A stretch of DNA of 64,000 nucleotides from Pyxicephalus adspersus (lineage: Eukaryota; Chordata; Amphibia; Anura; Pyxicephalidae), in contig NC_092861.1 in NCBI RefSeq assembly GCF_032062135.1, positions 144,795,770 to 144,859,769 of the forward strand. The letters run 5' to 3'. Under the pieces are notes generated by a model. The model was not told the DNA's origin, did not search any database, and was given only the letters and a program-made list of their open reading frames with translations. Below, piece by piece: positions 13,143-27,819 of the stretch. The number at the start of each line of letters is the position of its first letter. The stretch's first letter is position 1. Made by a program: the position numbers and the translations under genes.

Positions 13143-13641
13143 ACCTAAATGTAGACCTAAATGTTTCAAATGGTTTCTTTTGGTGGTTTCTGCAGTGACC
13201 TACTTTAAAACAACATCTGGTCATTTAGGCTTTGTTCGATGTGGTAGTGAGGTTACGGTGAGCTCGAACACCTGAATGAGGAGGGACCTTACATGTAGTG
13301 TCTACCTGCGGCCAAAAGCCCAATAAAGATTGAATAGGGGTGGTAGTGAGTGTTTAGTAGCAAGGTGCCAGCCATCACAGGTCTTTACCTGTCCATAACT
13401 TCGATTTTCTCCCCTTCCACCTCTTAGCCATCCCATTGATGCCGTATAACGTCCCGTGCTCTCTGCATGTTCTACACTCTTATCAATGTTCTCAGTGAGC
13501 CGCAGAACAGCCCCTCTTGTGCATTATACAGACTAGTAGAGCAAGAAGTGTTCTGTAGTCCTACAACTAATTCTCAGGCTAATCTTTCAACAACACATTT
13601 CGTTGTGCTTTGGTAACAATGCTGCTCTTCCATACACTGAA
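13143..13641. other. Intron 2 spacer, no gene seen
   Basis: Starts with a short tandem of TAGACCTAAATG. The rest is moderately balanced sequence with no domain-bearing ORF. Confidence 0.5.
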
Positions 13642-13863
13642 CATCATTTATTACAGCACTCCAAGCCTGAGGATGGTTGGCTATCATGGGTGAATGTGGC
13701 TGATCCAACTAACCTGGAATGGATGTCTTAAAACTAATTTGTTGGTAGTTGGCAAAAATGTATAATCCTGGACCAGATCCTCTCCAGGTTTGTTGGATCA
13801 CTCAGGTCCGCTCATGATAGTCTAATTTTCTCTAGTTTTGGAGAGCTTTAATAAATCAGGCCC
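13642..13863. repeat. Palindromic foldback MITE, copy 2
   Basis: Diverged copy. Left arm is TTTATTACAGCACTCCAAGC, and the right end TTTTGGAGAGCTTTAATAAA plus TCAGGCCC complements it. The middle has CTGGACCAGATCC as in the other two copies. It lies only 500 bases from copy 1. Confidence 0.85.
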
Positions 13864-16800
13864 AGTGTGAGAGCTGTGTCACCCTGGGTGTGTATTTGGC
13901 AAGATCAGCAGGTGAAAAATAAAAGGAAAAAAACCTGGAAAACCAATGCAGCCACTCCAAGAAATGGTAAAATGCATTTTATTAAATTATATTTTTGTAG
14001 GATTTCAATTTGACTTATTAAGGCCCAGGTTCTAACTTAATGTGCGCTTTTGTTTGTACGCCCGGTCGGGTTTGGAAATGCGCGGGCAGGGTATGGCGAG
14101 GGTGCGGTTAGGTTTAGACAGCAGCACTTTACAGTCAGATCTGCTGAAACGTTGCTTGGTGCCTTACGAATGAGTCTAATCTAAGCAGCAGAGTTTGACA
14201 GCATTTACATGTTATTTTGGCAGTTTGCACGGCTGCTGTGACAACGAGGCGGTTTGGCCAAGCACAGCCATTGAGTCCGGTGCTCGTCTCTCTCCCTTCC
14301 ATTGAAGAGCGAGGGAAGAGAAAACAGAAGATCTTCTGTTAACCCTCCCTCCCCAGAGAATGAAGGCCAGGGATTGTAGCCAGAGTCATTAGTCCTTTTT
14401 CCCAAATTCTCATACTTTTATTGGGCTTTTATCTGCCAGCTTCTGCTTCATAACAGAACCGTGGAAGTGGACTTAAAGTGGACCTGTCACTTTTTAATTA
14501 TCTTAACTATCTGTCGGCTTTGTGTGGCTCGTTAAAGACAATCTCCAGGCATACAGTTGAATACAAAGATGTTTCATCTGCCAAAGGATTTGTTTTTCTG
14601 TCCATCTAGTCCTTCGATGAATAAAACTCTGCTACAGAGCACAGTCCTGCTTGGCAGGGGAAGAGTCCTGAAATTTCCTGCTGTGGTTTATTAACACTTA
14701 CACACATCCTCCATACCCTGTGATTGGACAGTGAAAAGAGAAGAAGCACTTTGATAAACTTATATCTCTGCCATATTGCTTTCTTCTCCTTGCACTTACG
14801 CACACCTGCTTCTTTCTCCCCCTTACACACTGTAAGACTGCAATAGGTTGATTCAGTGCAGGTACTGTTGTAAAATATGGTTCAGGCTGCAAAGAAGTAT
14901 GCAAGTATGTAAAGGCAACAATTATTTTGCATAGAATAGAAAACAGATTGTTGTCTAGATGAGCACTGTCAATCATATAGGAAGCAATGGGAAATGCAAA
15001 ATATTAACTTTTTCATAAGGTGGAAATTTTTTAAAAGGGGCTAATAATCTGGTGACAACCTTCCAAGGTGCGATTTCCATCACAATAAGGAAATTTTCTT
15101 TCACTTTCTGTTACACCTGTAGAACAAAAAGTCAATAGATACATACAGCAAAGGATAAAATAATTATAAAATAATAACCTGATTGGATTTCAACACTTCT
15201 CTTCTCTATTAAACGTATAATATAAACAATTTGGCCATTCATACATTTTAATGATTGCAATTTGTGACTTTTACATGAGTTCAGCTTGAAATTTTTATTC
15301 TCGCTGTACTAAAACACAAGAAATTTTTGGAGATGTTTTATTCGATTTCCTTTTTGTGTTGCCTACAAATTGACCTGAGAATCTTGGCAGCCTAAACTGA
15401 AAACTAAAGATTGTTGACAAGGAAGAGATATTTTTTGTTGTTTTTGCACAAAGTGGGGAAAGGTGACAAAGAATAAACTACCCCAGTGGGATAAATATCT
15501 TAGATTCTAAAACGTACCCAGTCTTTGATAAACTATATTATGATGAGATATTTAGAAAACATTACTTATTATGTTGCATTCTTCTTTTTAGCCTTCAGGT
15601 GGAGCTTTACGTTCCTTTTTGTGTTTTCCGGACTTTCAGTTTGCTTCTTGGATTTTAGAGACCTTTAAAGCTCCAGCTGGATTTTACATCCAAACAGGGA
15701 TAGATATAGAGGAGGTGCAATTTTGCTGCAGTACAAAGACCCCAGACCATCCTCAGCCAATAGGGGCCTCCATGGGAGCCCCAAGTCAGTTCTGCACAGT
15801 GTCGGCCCACTGTCGGCGATATCCTCCACTACATCCACATGTGATTTACAGCTCACAATGACTTATCTCATATTGGATGCAGTCCAAAGTTACAGTCCGA
15901 CAAACCCCAGTGTCAATCAGTTAGCATCATCTAGGTTTTCTGCTTAGCTCGACCAGAGTGATATGGGAATCCAGTGGTATATTCATGCCTATGCAAAGAT
16001 TGTAAAATAGTAGTATAATAACAAGTCAAATTTAAACAACAGTTTAAAAACATTTGAACCTAAAATACTTAAAATGGACCTAAAGTTATTAAGTTTTTCC
16101 TATTAAATTAAAAATTTTTTTTCACAATTTGATGATAACAGCATCGGTTTAAGGAATTGGCCAACCACATGATCAGGGACAGTTTTAGGGTAGGGCAAAC
16201 AAGTAAAAAAAGAAAATTCTCCATCTCCTCCAATGCCCCAGTTGAAAAAATAGCAGAGGGGCAGGAAGCAGGAATGCTTTGCTTTTGGGCTCCCATTTCC
16301 TATTTTCCCAGGGCCCCATTATTGTCTCTGCACTTGGTCTTTTTTCACACTTGATTTATGCCAACAATTGTAGATCAGAATCTTCTTCCAGTGCCTCATC
16401 TGGAGCTCAGCTACTGTAACCACAGCACAAGCCGTACAGTAGATCAGCGCTCGAGACAGCTTAATTATTTTATTTGCCAGTGGGGGGGAGAGAAATGGTC
16501 GTAATCTGAAAAGGATAACAACTGTGTTTAATAAGTCGATTTAACTGTAAATATTTGCAAATCCACTCTAGATGACTACCGCTTTTCGGAGACCAGGTTG
16601 GAAGCAGAATTTTTTTTTCTTTTCCTCAAGGAAATGGAGAGACTTTAGTTTTGCCAACTCGTACTAATCTTTCAAAGTTTGTTGCCAACAATGTGTTTGC
16701 CAATAGGCTTATGTTTTATAAAGCACTGCAGTACAAAGCATTACATCATGCTGATGTCATACAAGATTCTAAAGTTGCTCTTGTAATTTTTTTGTAAATT

Positions 16801-17105
16801 GTCAGTTCTTTGGGACTTAATAAAGCCCAACTTCCTCCATTTTTTAAATTTGATAGAGATTGCAGAAGACAATTTACAATTTCTGCCATGTTTAAATTGG
16901 CTATATCCTCACTGGGAAGATTTTCCATTGCTTTTCCTCCTTGCAATGATTGTTCACAAAATGGAGATTGCACAGACAGTGGGACACTATTGACACAGCA
17001 CCAACATGTTTTGCAATACTTTTGTTCTCCAAAGTTTGTAGTCTGGTCAATAACTCCCTACCATAGACACATTTTATTAACACTGTCTAAGGCCAATATT
17101 TGAGG
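13864..17105. other. tgfb2 intron 2, no recognised gene
   Basis: Contains a GC-richer patch (14040-14130, CGCCCGGTCGGG and ATGCGCGGGCAGGG) that is too short for a CpG island and is not followed by a first exon. 14150-14400 and 15590-15900 look single-copy and could include conserved non-coding sequence. ORFs at 14698-14976 (-), 15619-15861 (+) and 16810-17103 (+) lack known domains. Confidence 0.5.
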
Positions 17106-17290
17106 GGAAGCCAGGTAGCCTAATTGCATGTTTTTGGAATGTGGGAAGAAACTGGAGTGCTTGAAGGACACCCACAGTTGTAACATACAAACCCTGAGCA
17201 GATGGTGTCCTGGCCAAGATTTAAATGTGAGGCTTTAGTTCTGCAGTAGAAAGGATGCGAGCCACAAAGCCAACCATCCCACCTAATACT
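17106..17290 (-). repeat. tRNA-headed SINE, minus strand, copy 2 (3' truncated)
   Basis: On the minus strand the order is the A-box-like region, CATTTAAATCTTGGCCAGGA, ACACCATCTGC, then AAAACATGCAATTAGG. The B box is decayed and the L2-like tail is absent. Confidence 0.78.
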
Positions 17291-19730
17291 TAGAACCAAA
17301 TACAATACATAGTAATGAAACCATTGCTCTGATCCTTTCCCATTATTCTAAAAATATGTTTTTGCCTATGCAACTCTTGGAGAGAATACCATCACTTCTT
17401 GTCATGTGAATTTTCAGGGTGTCAACCTCTAGTTTTGATATGACGACCATTCAGGCCAACACTGTTGCAAAAGCAAAAAGATTCCGTGTAACCCATTACC
17501 CTACCTTCACTACCCAGCTGCTTGGTTCATCCCACATTGACTTATCCGATATCTCTTGGAAAGATATAGCATGTGACTTAACCTTCCATATCATGACAGT
17601 GCTGGTACTTATTGTTTGTCTGATCAGGCACCCATCACTGTCATTTGAGGATGGGGAGAAGTCCTCAGTCCTTATTAAGCTGCAAATGGCGACTTGAAGC
17701 TCACATAGCAGTGTTTCCTCCATGCCTTCATGATAGAATGAAGAAGTCAGGCAGTAAAAGGAAGTTAACTTATTGCTTTGACCAACATGGATAAAACACA
17801 GCATCACCACAAATATGTGCAACAATGTGCATTTCTCATTGGACACTATTTGCACTTCCTGTGGATCCACTGTGGAGTTAAGGTTATAACTATACAAGTT
17901 TTTGTTGTATTTATTTGTATGGCTGTATTTTCTTTTTCTACAATATTGTTCTAAACCTATGATGTGATCAACTGATTGCAACTACTGTGACTGCTAAAAA
18001 GCAGAGAATACACCCAATAAATATGTAACTGTGCCATTGTGTGATAAGTTGAATTTGATATTGTCTAATGGGTCTCATTCATGGTCATTGCCTTAGCATT
18101 GGTATTCCAAATCTTAAGTTGTATCCTCAGGGATGTCACCTTTTCAACCAAAAGGAGTAAAATAAATACATTAAAAATGAGAGCTACAATCTGAATGGGT
18201 ACCAAAGAGTCCCAGTCACCCCTTACTTCTTTAAAGGGAATGGAAAACTGTCAAAAAGCTAAATTCTTGCGTTCGGAGCATTTGCTGATTTGTGACTCAA
18301 ACTGTTGAGTTTCTTTACACTGGTCAATAGACTATAATAAATGTGCTGTAGTCTACCACATCAAGAGCTCTACATGGCACTGAAACTTGGTTGCAAGTTG
18401 AAGGCCATTCTTCAGAAAGAACCATATATTGGAATTTTTGGAATATTCATGACACTGACCTATTTGTTATGCAGGAAAGGGGTTCTAGGGTTTAAAAACA
18501 TAAACATGGCACAAATGTAATATTTCCTATAGACAACCTATTTACAGGAAAGGCTACATGACCTGCCTGATCGTGTATTCTTAAAAGTGTAATTTTAGTT
18601 CCTCCTTAAAGTTAACCTGTGCCCAGACACTAAAGAAGCCAAGAAAGAAAATTATAACAAGCCCTCATTCACCTCTGTAGCTATAGTCACCGTGAAGGAA
18701 ATAATATCACAATAGAGGCAAAAAAAATCTAAACTGCCAGACCTACATTTCTTAACATACAGTAGATATTTCTAAGTTATTGGAAAATAAAATCAGTTAC
18801 ATGTTGATGTTCTAAAATAATGCAATACTTCACATTACAAGCAGCTAGATTGCTCGGGGTTACCTTGTTTGACGCTCATTGACCACTATACAAGAACTAT
18901 TGTGTATAGTTTGGACGTAGGTGCATTTTAAGATCTTTGCAAGCACAGGAACTATTACTACTATGATTTTAAATAGTGTGATATGCCATTTGTACAAGAG
19001 AATGTGTTTTTCAGAACAACACTCTGTACAGTTATTGGTTCAACTGGCTTCTGAGCCCAATGTTTAAAGGGAGGCTGATGAAGTGTTGATGAAGTGTGTC
19101 GGTGAGACCACTTGGCTGAATGGGTCACTCTGGGAATGGAGGTGGCTGAAAGTCTTGGATAATAGGTCCAGACACTTCCTCCAGTATGTTTTATGTTTGT
19201 TTCACCTAAAGGTAGCCTAGAGCTAAACTGCACAGAAGTCACTGAACTTTCCAAGTATTTTCTTATTCAACTATTTTATTTTTTTATATAGACTGCGCAC
19301 ATGTGAGGTTATGATACGTGTAGGCTTTTACTTTACATTCTGGTGCTTTAAGTGTTCCTTCCATCATTTGGAGGTGAAAAAAGGAGATGACTTTTAGAAA
19401 CCAGCCTCAGTACCCTGTCTACTGCAAAATATTCAATGCTCCATTGGGGTATCCTATTGGGATCCAGAAGTATTTTACCCATCTATGTATTAAACATACA
19501 ATTCTGCAGAAGTAGAAGGGCTGACAAAAAATCCCCCATGCATACAGGGAAGACTCGTTCATGACACTGCGATATTCATCCCTGTGCCTAATATATGATC
19601 TGAATAGTACAGGGCAGTGCCATTGCATTGTTCATTAGGCATTATCTAAGCTCTATGGGTTTTCTGTGACCACAGTCTATGTCATTTATCTGAGGAGACC
19701 CTATTCTCTATCGGTTCTCGTTCGATAATT
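17291..19730. other. tgfb2 intron 2, no recognised gene
   Basis: Includes the longest ORF of the window (161 codons, minus strand, 17496-17981). Its composition is non-coding-like, it contains no domain I know, and no splice or promoter context supports it. The remainder is AT-rich and unremarkable. Confidence 0.5.
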
Positions 19731-20015
19731 GTCTCAGGGCTGATATCAGATGAGAATCATGCCTGTGTACAGTGTTCGTCGCCCATCGTCCAAACGACCA
19801 TCCTGGTGGATGCATGGACGATAGACCAAGAGAAGTGAAGGGGGAGAGATTGCAGCGGGTTGCCAGTTCATCATTCTCCCCCCTCCCCTATCCATAGAGC
19901 AGAACGGTGCTGTATGTGCAGCACTCGTTCATGCAACATGCAGTCCGTAGTCACTGGAAAGGATTGTGAAAGAACCATTCCAACGACAGTTATTGCATGT
20001 GTGTACATAGCCTAA
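19731..20015. repeat. Interspersed DNA-element-like repeat (GTGTGTACGCAGC family), copy 1
   Basis: Shares with 32773-33070 the blocks GATATCAGATGAGAATC/GATATCGGACGAGTATC, CGTCCAAACGACCATCCTGG, CTATCCATAGAGCAGAACGG, TGGAAAGGATTGTGAAAGA and the end GTGTGTACATAGCC. No coding capacity. Its ends are weakly inverted (TAAGC..GTGTACAC), which suggests a non-autonomous DNA transposon. Confidence 0.75.
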
Positions 20016-20128
20016 GAGGCCTTTAAATAAAATTAGATATTTAGGATGGATTTGTTTTGAAGTAGGGCTCATACAAACACTATTTTGTGCAATTAACCAT
20101 CGTTTTATCATAGACTCCATAATGAATA

Positions 20129-20131
<3 letters not shown>

Positions 20132-20159
<28 letters not shown>
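20132..20159. repeat. TA dinucleotide microsatellite upstream of tgfb2 exon 3
   Basis: A TA run ends 38 bases before the exon 3 acceptor, in the zone where branch point and pyrimidine tract normally lie. Confidence 0.95.
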
Positions 20160-20163
<4 letters not shown>

Positions 20164-20197
20164 GGTAATTTCTGTATGATTTTGTCTTTGGCTACAG

Positions 20198-23437
<3,240 letters not shown>

Positions 23438-26400
23438 ACCTGACAATACACCATGTGTTTTTTAGCGGAGGAAGAAAAAACTTTTTTTTATAAAAAAAAT
23501 TAAAATTAGGGATTGTTTTATCAGTGTTATAATGTAAAAAAAAGGAAAAAATCGGTACTAGTGTGAACTTTTTGAATAACTGGCAGAAAATTCAAAACAT
23601 TGAAGGTTTTGTTAAAGGTTTTAAAGTGATTTAATGAAAGATCCTTGGTGAGGAACATTACCCCCTCCCCAATGATGGTTAATGTTCCTGTGTTATAGTG
23701 GGAGATTTGGGCCGAAAAAATTGATCTCAGTGACTGGCAGAATGAGCCCTCATCTCCAAACAAAATTAACTTTGTAATGTTGATATCATTCTCCTTCTCT
23801 GGTACTTTGTTGAATGCACAGCTATAACGTGAGATATGTTGGTATTCTTCCACATATGTGTCATATTTGGTTTTACCAATTTCCCACTTTTTTGTTTTAT
23901 GAAAAATGTCTCCATTTTTCTGAGCAATAACAGAACGAGACATTTATTTAAAAAAAAAAAATAAACACTGGAAGAATTTATTAGTGTCATTATGTGAAAG
24001 AAAATGAAAACAGGAATATCCCTTTAAGTGCAGTTATTGCATTTTATTTTTTTCCTTACTTGACCATCCTATTGTGTTCTAGTGGTCAGTCCACCCTCCA
24101 CTTAGAACCCTCATTATTTTGCTGTTGATTTTATTTATTGTTTTGTCATGAAAGATGAAGACCAAATGAATAGCTCAAAGTGAATAATTTTGTTTAATTA
24201 CATTAAATGTTTTTTTTTTAATTTTACGATAAATGCACCAATTTAATGTGTAGGTCTACCTAAAATGGTTTGGGACAGGCAATGGTGGGATTCTCTCTCC
24301 CACTGGTTTCTTGGGATTTGGGAAGGTCCTCCTCTGAGGCTTTGAGCTACAGCTACAGTGGTTCTGCAGACCAGGTTCTATATTTATCTCAAGAGATTCA
24401 TTTGGTGGGGTGGGAACTGAACTTTCTGGTCTCCAATTGTTATAAGGAAGCAGTAGATGATTGAAACCACTAATTCCTACCAGCACGTTTTCATTTTGGG
24501 TGCTTTTGACGGTAAAATTACCTGTTGCCTATATACAGTTGAGGAAGCCACTTGATGGACTACAAAATGTAGCTTAAAGTTGAAGACTTGAGCTCTCCTC
24601 TATGCTGAAATTAAAAATGGCGTTCAGTACACTAATGGGACAACCTTATATAGATACTGGAGAGCTAGTAGCTCATTGGGAACTGTTACGAAATATGGAT
24701 TATCGTAGAGTATGCCCAATTTTTTGTATTAGTTCAGTCATCCATATGACTGTCTTTAGACATAATCAGCTTCTATAACCCAATAAACCTTAGGCATCTC
24801 AAGATAGTTACCTACAAAGCAAAGTTCATACCCTACTTTGGCAAAAACATCTTCTTGATAAATATTGGAATGCTCTAAATGGAAAAGTTAAACACCTCTG
24901 CATGCGCTAAGGAATTTATAGATTTTTGTTCGGTTTTGAGATCACGTTGATACTGCACAACCAAGGTACATGGACGTTTAAGGGGAACTTTTTTTTATTT
25001 TTGATATTTTTAATCTCTCTTTTTGGCACCTGACCAATTTGAACTGCCTCAAAAATGGACAACATTTACATACTCTTCCCCCCAACAGTCGTGTTTTTGT
25101 CAAGGCCTGATCTGACCCCATCCCCATCCCATGTTGACCCCATAAAGACTATGCTGTAAGCTGACCTGTAGGTATTTTTTTTTTCATTTTTTAAATATAG
25201 ATCTTTGGTGTCCTTTTAAAAAGTACATGCTATAGCAATATGTGTATATACACCCTCAGTTTTTTCTGCAGTCCAATGCCAATGTCCATAAAGTCCTGTT
25301 GATCCTAACAGTGAGTTCATATAATGGAGCTTCCTTTAATGAGGTGGCAATGATGCTGCACTGCTCCTCAATTTAGGACAAAGTTGTCACCTTTATGTAG
25401 GTTTTGCATGCTTGCACTACAGTAGAAAAAAAAAAGAAAATCCAGGGGATATCATATATATGTATAGTAACTGCTAATTCTGAATAAAGGGGGATTTGGC
25501 TCATTCTTGCATGGTAAAGGAAGTTTATGAGGGTTGTTCATCACATAGTAACTGGATTTGGTACTCAAACTGGAGCCTTTTGTTACAAAATTAAGCCAAT
25601 AAAGTGGTAAATCTGACAGTGAACTTTTGATATTTGGTCCATTTTGGTCTGCTAAATTTACAAAAAGTGTTTTGTTATATAAAAATATCTGTTGACTCTA
25701 CCAGGAATTTTGTCAGCTGACAATGTCCTGTTGATTCTAGTTATGCTTCAGTTATAGAAAACCCTTTGGCATTCATAATCCAAATCTGAAAAACATTCTA
25801 GAGCAGTGGCTGCCAACCTTTTCTGACCACCGGACCACTAAATTTTCCGGTTCTGGACCCATGCGTGGTGCGTGCGGGGTGAGCTGGGTGTCAGTCAAAG
25901 AGGAAGAAACTCCCCTTCAGTGACATCATAATGCCAGACACTGCCCACTCCCTGAGCCTGAAAAGAAAAACAAAAGCAGGACCACATTTAAGGGCTATTA
26001 AACTGCAACAAAACATATATTTTTCTTGTGTTTTGATACACTTTCACTCCTTAAATATTTTTATATAATACAATTTGCAATGGGTTCTTGAAATATCTGT
26101 TGTCCACAGGAAAATATATACAAATGTTGGTGTTGCCTGTGTTTACAGGGAAACCTTAAAAATTTGTCTCCATGCATTTAGGAACCACGTGTTGAGCCTT
26201 GTCAGAATGTAGTAGTTGCTGGGACATTTTCTGCTGACAGGCAATGACAGAGCATTCTGTAGACAAAGCTGAATTCTGTAAATGGAATGTAGCTATCGTT
26301 GTTAGAGCATCACAGATGTCCACAACACAGACTGGTTGGCAGTTTAAAAACTTGTAAAGGCATGAAGGCGATATAGTTAATACATGTTATTTGCAAAAAA

Positions 26401-26660
26401 TGCTCTTTTGCATAATATATAATCTAAGGAGTTTAGCTTTTAGCTCTTTTTTATGGGGTGAGGGGCATGGGTGATCGGAGACCATCAAAAATGAAATTTG
26501 GCAGTTGCCAACCTTGACATATTACAGGCCTGTTGGGGAGTCTTTGTCTATTTAAGTGATATGTTTGGTGTATATATTGCCTTTCTAGTATAAAAAGCAC
26601 ATCTGTAATTTTTCTGTACATAATTAAAAAAAAAAAATAAAATAACTCAGTAATTACAAT
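23438..26660 (+). other. tgfb2: Probable tgfb2 3' UTR and poly(A) candidates
   Basis: Non-coding sequence after the stop, AT-rich with several A-runs. AATAAA hexamers on the + strand lie at 23960-23965, 25483-25488, 25598-25603 and 26637-26642, with an ATTAAA at about 26624. The mammalian tgfb2 3' UTR is about 3 kb as I recall it, which would favour the 26.6-kb cluster, but the boundary is an inference. A hAT-type fragment (25804-25965) lies inside. Minus-strand ORFs here, including 23527-23943, have no recognisable product. Confidence 0.45.
25804..25965 (+). mobile_element. hAT-type non-autonomous fragment
   Basis: Begins CAGTGGCTGCCAACCTTTTC and continues CCGGACCACTAAATTTTCCGG and TGACATCATAATGCCAGA, matching the longer copy at 48725-49046. 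The right end is lost. CAGTGG.. ends are typical of hAT elements. Confidence 0.7.
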
Positions 26661-27767
26661 AAGTTACAGTCTACATAAAAAAATAGTATGTTAATGCAAA
26701 AAAAAAAATCTCTGACTGTATAAGGCATTTGTTTGTTATTAATGTAAATTTCCTTTAGTAAACCAGTGAAATATTTAATATGTACCGGTCTAATCAACAG
26801 ACCTTTACTATGATGCTGTATAGCTATGCTATGTTTGTTCCAGGTATATGTAACTGTACCGATAGTATTACAATAGAGGAGTTGTAGCATTGGCTTTTGT
26901 TTGGAAACAATTTTGTAGGCCAATTGAAAACTCTCTGCATTACGCTTAATACTTTCTATATTTGCATACACTTTAAAGAGAAAAAACAATATTTTTTTTT
27001 GGAATCCCTAGAATACCTTTCTTTTAGTAGGCCAGTATGGATTCTATTTAATGACTTGCACTACAATTTTTTTTTATTGCATTATTATTATCATAACTTG
27101 CATTGTTCCCATTATATGACTTGCGTTACCTAATAGTTGTACTTTTTATAGTCAGTAGGGCTGGCAAAAGGAATTTGCCACTCTAAAGGTGAATGCCACC
27201 ATTCAGATCTCAAACAGATGTCACCAGTGATATATACAGGATAATATACACCTGCTCCCCATTTGGACCTGAGATCACTGGGCCCGGCAGAGAGAAGTCC
27301 TCTGAAACCAACTTACTTTTTAGTCTTAAGATGTCGTTTGAGTGAATGCCAAGAGTTGCAAAGTAAGCTGATGCTTGAAAATTTGCGTCACAGTAAGCTA
27401 TCTTATTTAGGAACACCTACATTTCAACATGCCCATCAATTCAGTTTTGTGGCAATGCCAAGGCAAGGCAATTGGCTGTGTAGTCCACCTTCTGTAGCCC
27501 ACAGAAATCTAAGAATGTAACTTTATTATATTTGCCCTTCACTGTCCCTGGTTTTTATGGAGATGCTCGTTCTTGTGTTAGCTTTCTAAAATAGGATTTT
27601 CCTTCCATTAAAGCGGTCCTAACCCTTCCTTAAACAAAATTAAAAAAATGACTTTGTATACACCTTGTTTCTTGTGCTGTTTAAAAAACTGAAGAAACTG
27701 AACCATGAATCAACCTGGATATAGATTCACCCCATGTTATTAATTATCTATGGTATCAACTCCCTGG
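26661..27767. other. Intergenic, 3' of tgfb2, no gene seen
   Basis: AT-rich with poly-A and poly-T runs. ORFs at 26654-26989 (-) and 26897-27133 (+) read the same DNA on opposite strands and show no domain. Confidence 0.5.
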
Positions 27768-27819
27768 TGGTTGAACTTGATGGACATATGTCTTTTTTTC
27801 AACCTACCTAGCTATGTAA
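27768..27819 (-). repeat. Short interspersed repeat (GTTGAAAAAAGACATAG family), minus copy
   Basis: GGTTGAACTTGATGGACATA then TGTCTTTTTTTCAACC is the reverse complement of the intron 6 copy. Confidence 0.7.

Noticed and set aside
14040..14130. GC-rich patch, considered as a CpG island promoter
   Set aside because: Less than 100 bases, with few CpGs and no first exon or initiator region following.
17496..17981. Longest ORF of the window, 161 codons on the minus strand
   Set aside because: No known domain, non-coding-like composition, no splice or promoter context, and it lies in tgfb2 intron 2. A length near 160 codons is expected by chance in 64 kb of such DNA.
1..20197. tgfb2 exons 1 and 2
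   Set aside because: I scanned for exon 2 hallmarks (a stretch encoding YRPYFRIVRFDVS, VKAEFRVFRLQNP or RIELYQ next to a donor) and saw none. Long introns 1 and 2 in mammals make their absence expected.
23527..23943. 138-codon minus-strand ORF just after tgfb2
   Set aside because: Falls in AT-rich probable 3' UTR, with no domain or homologue recognised.
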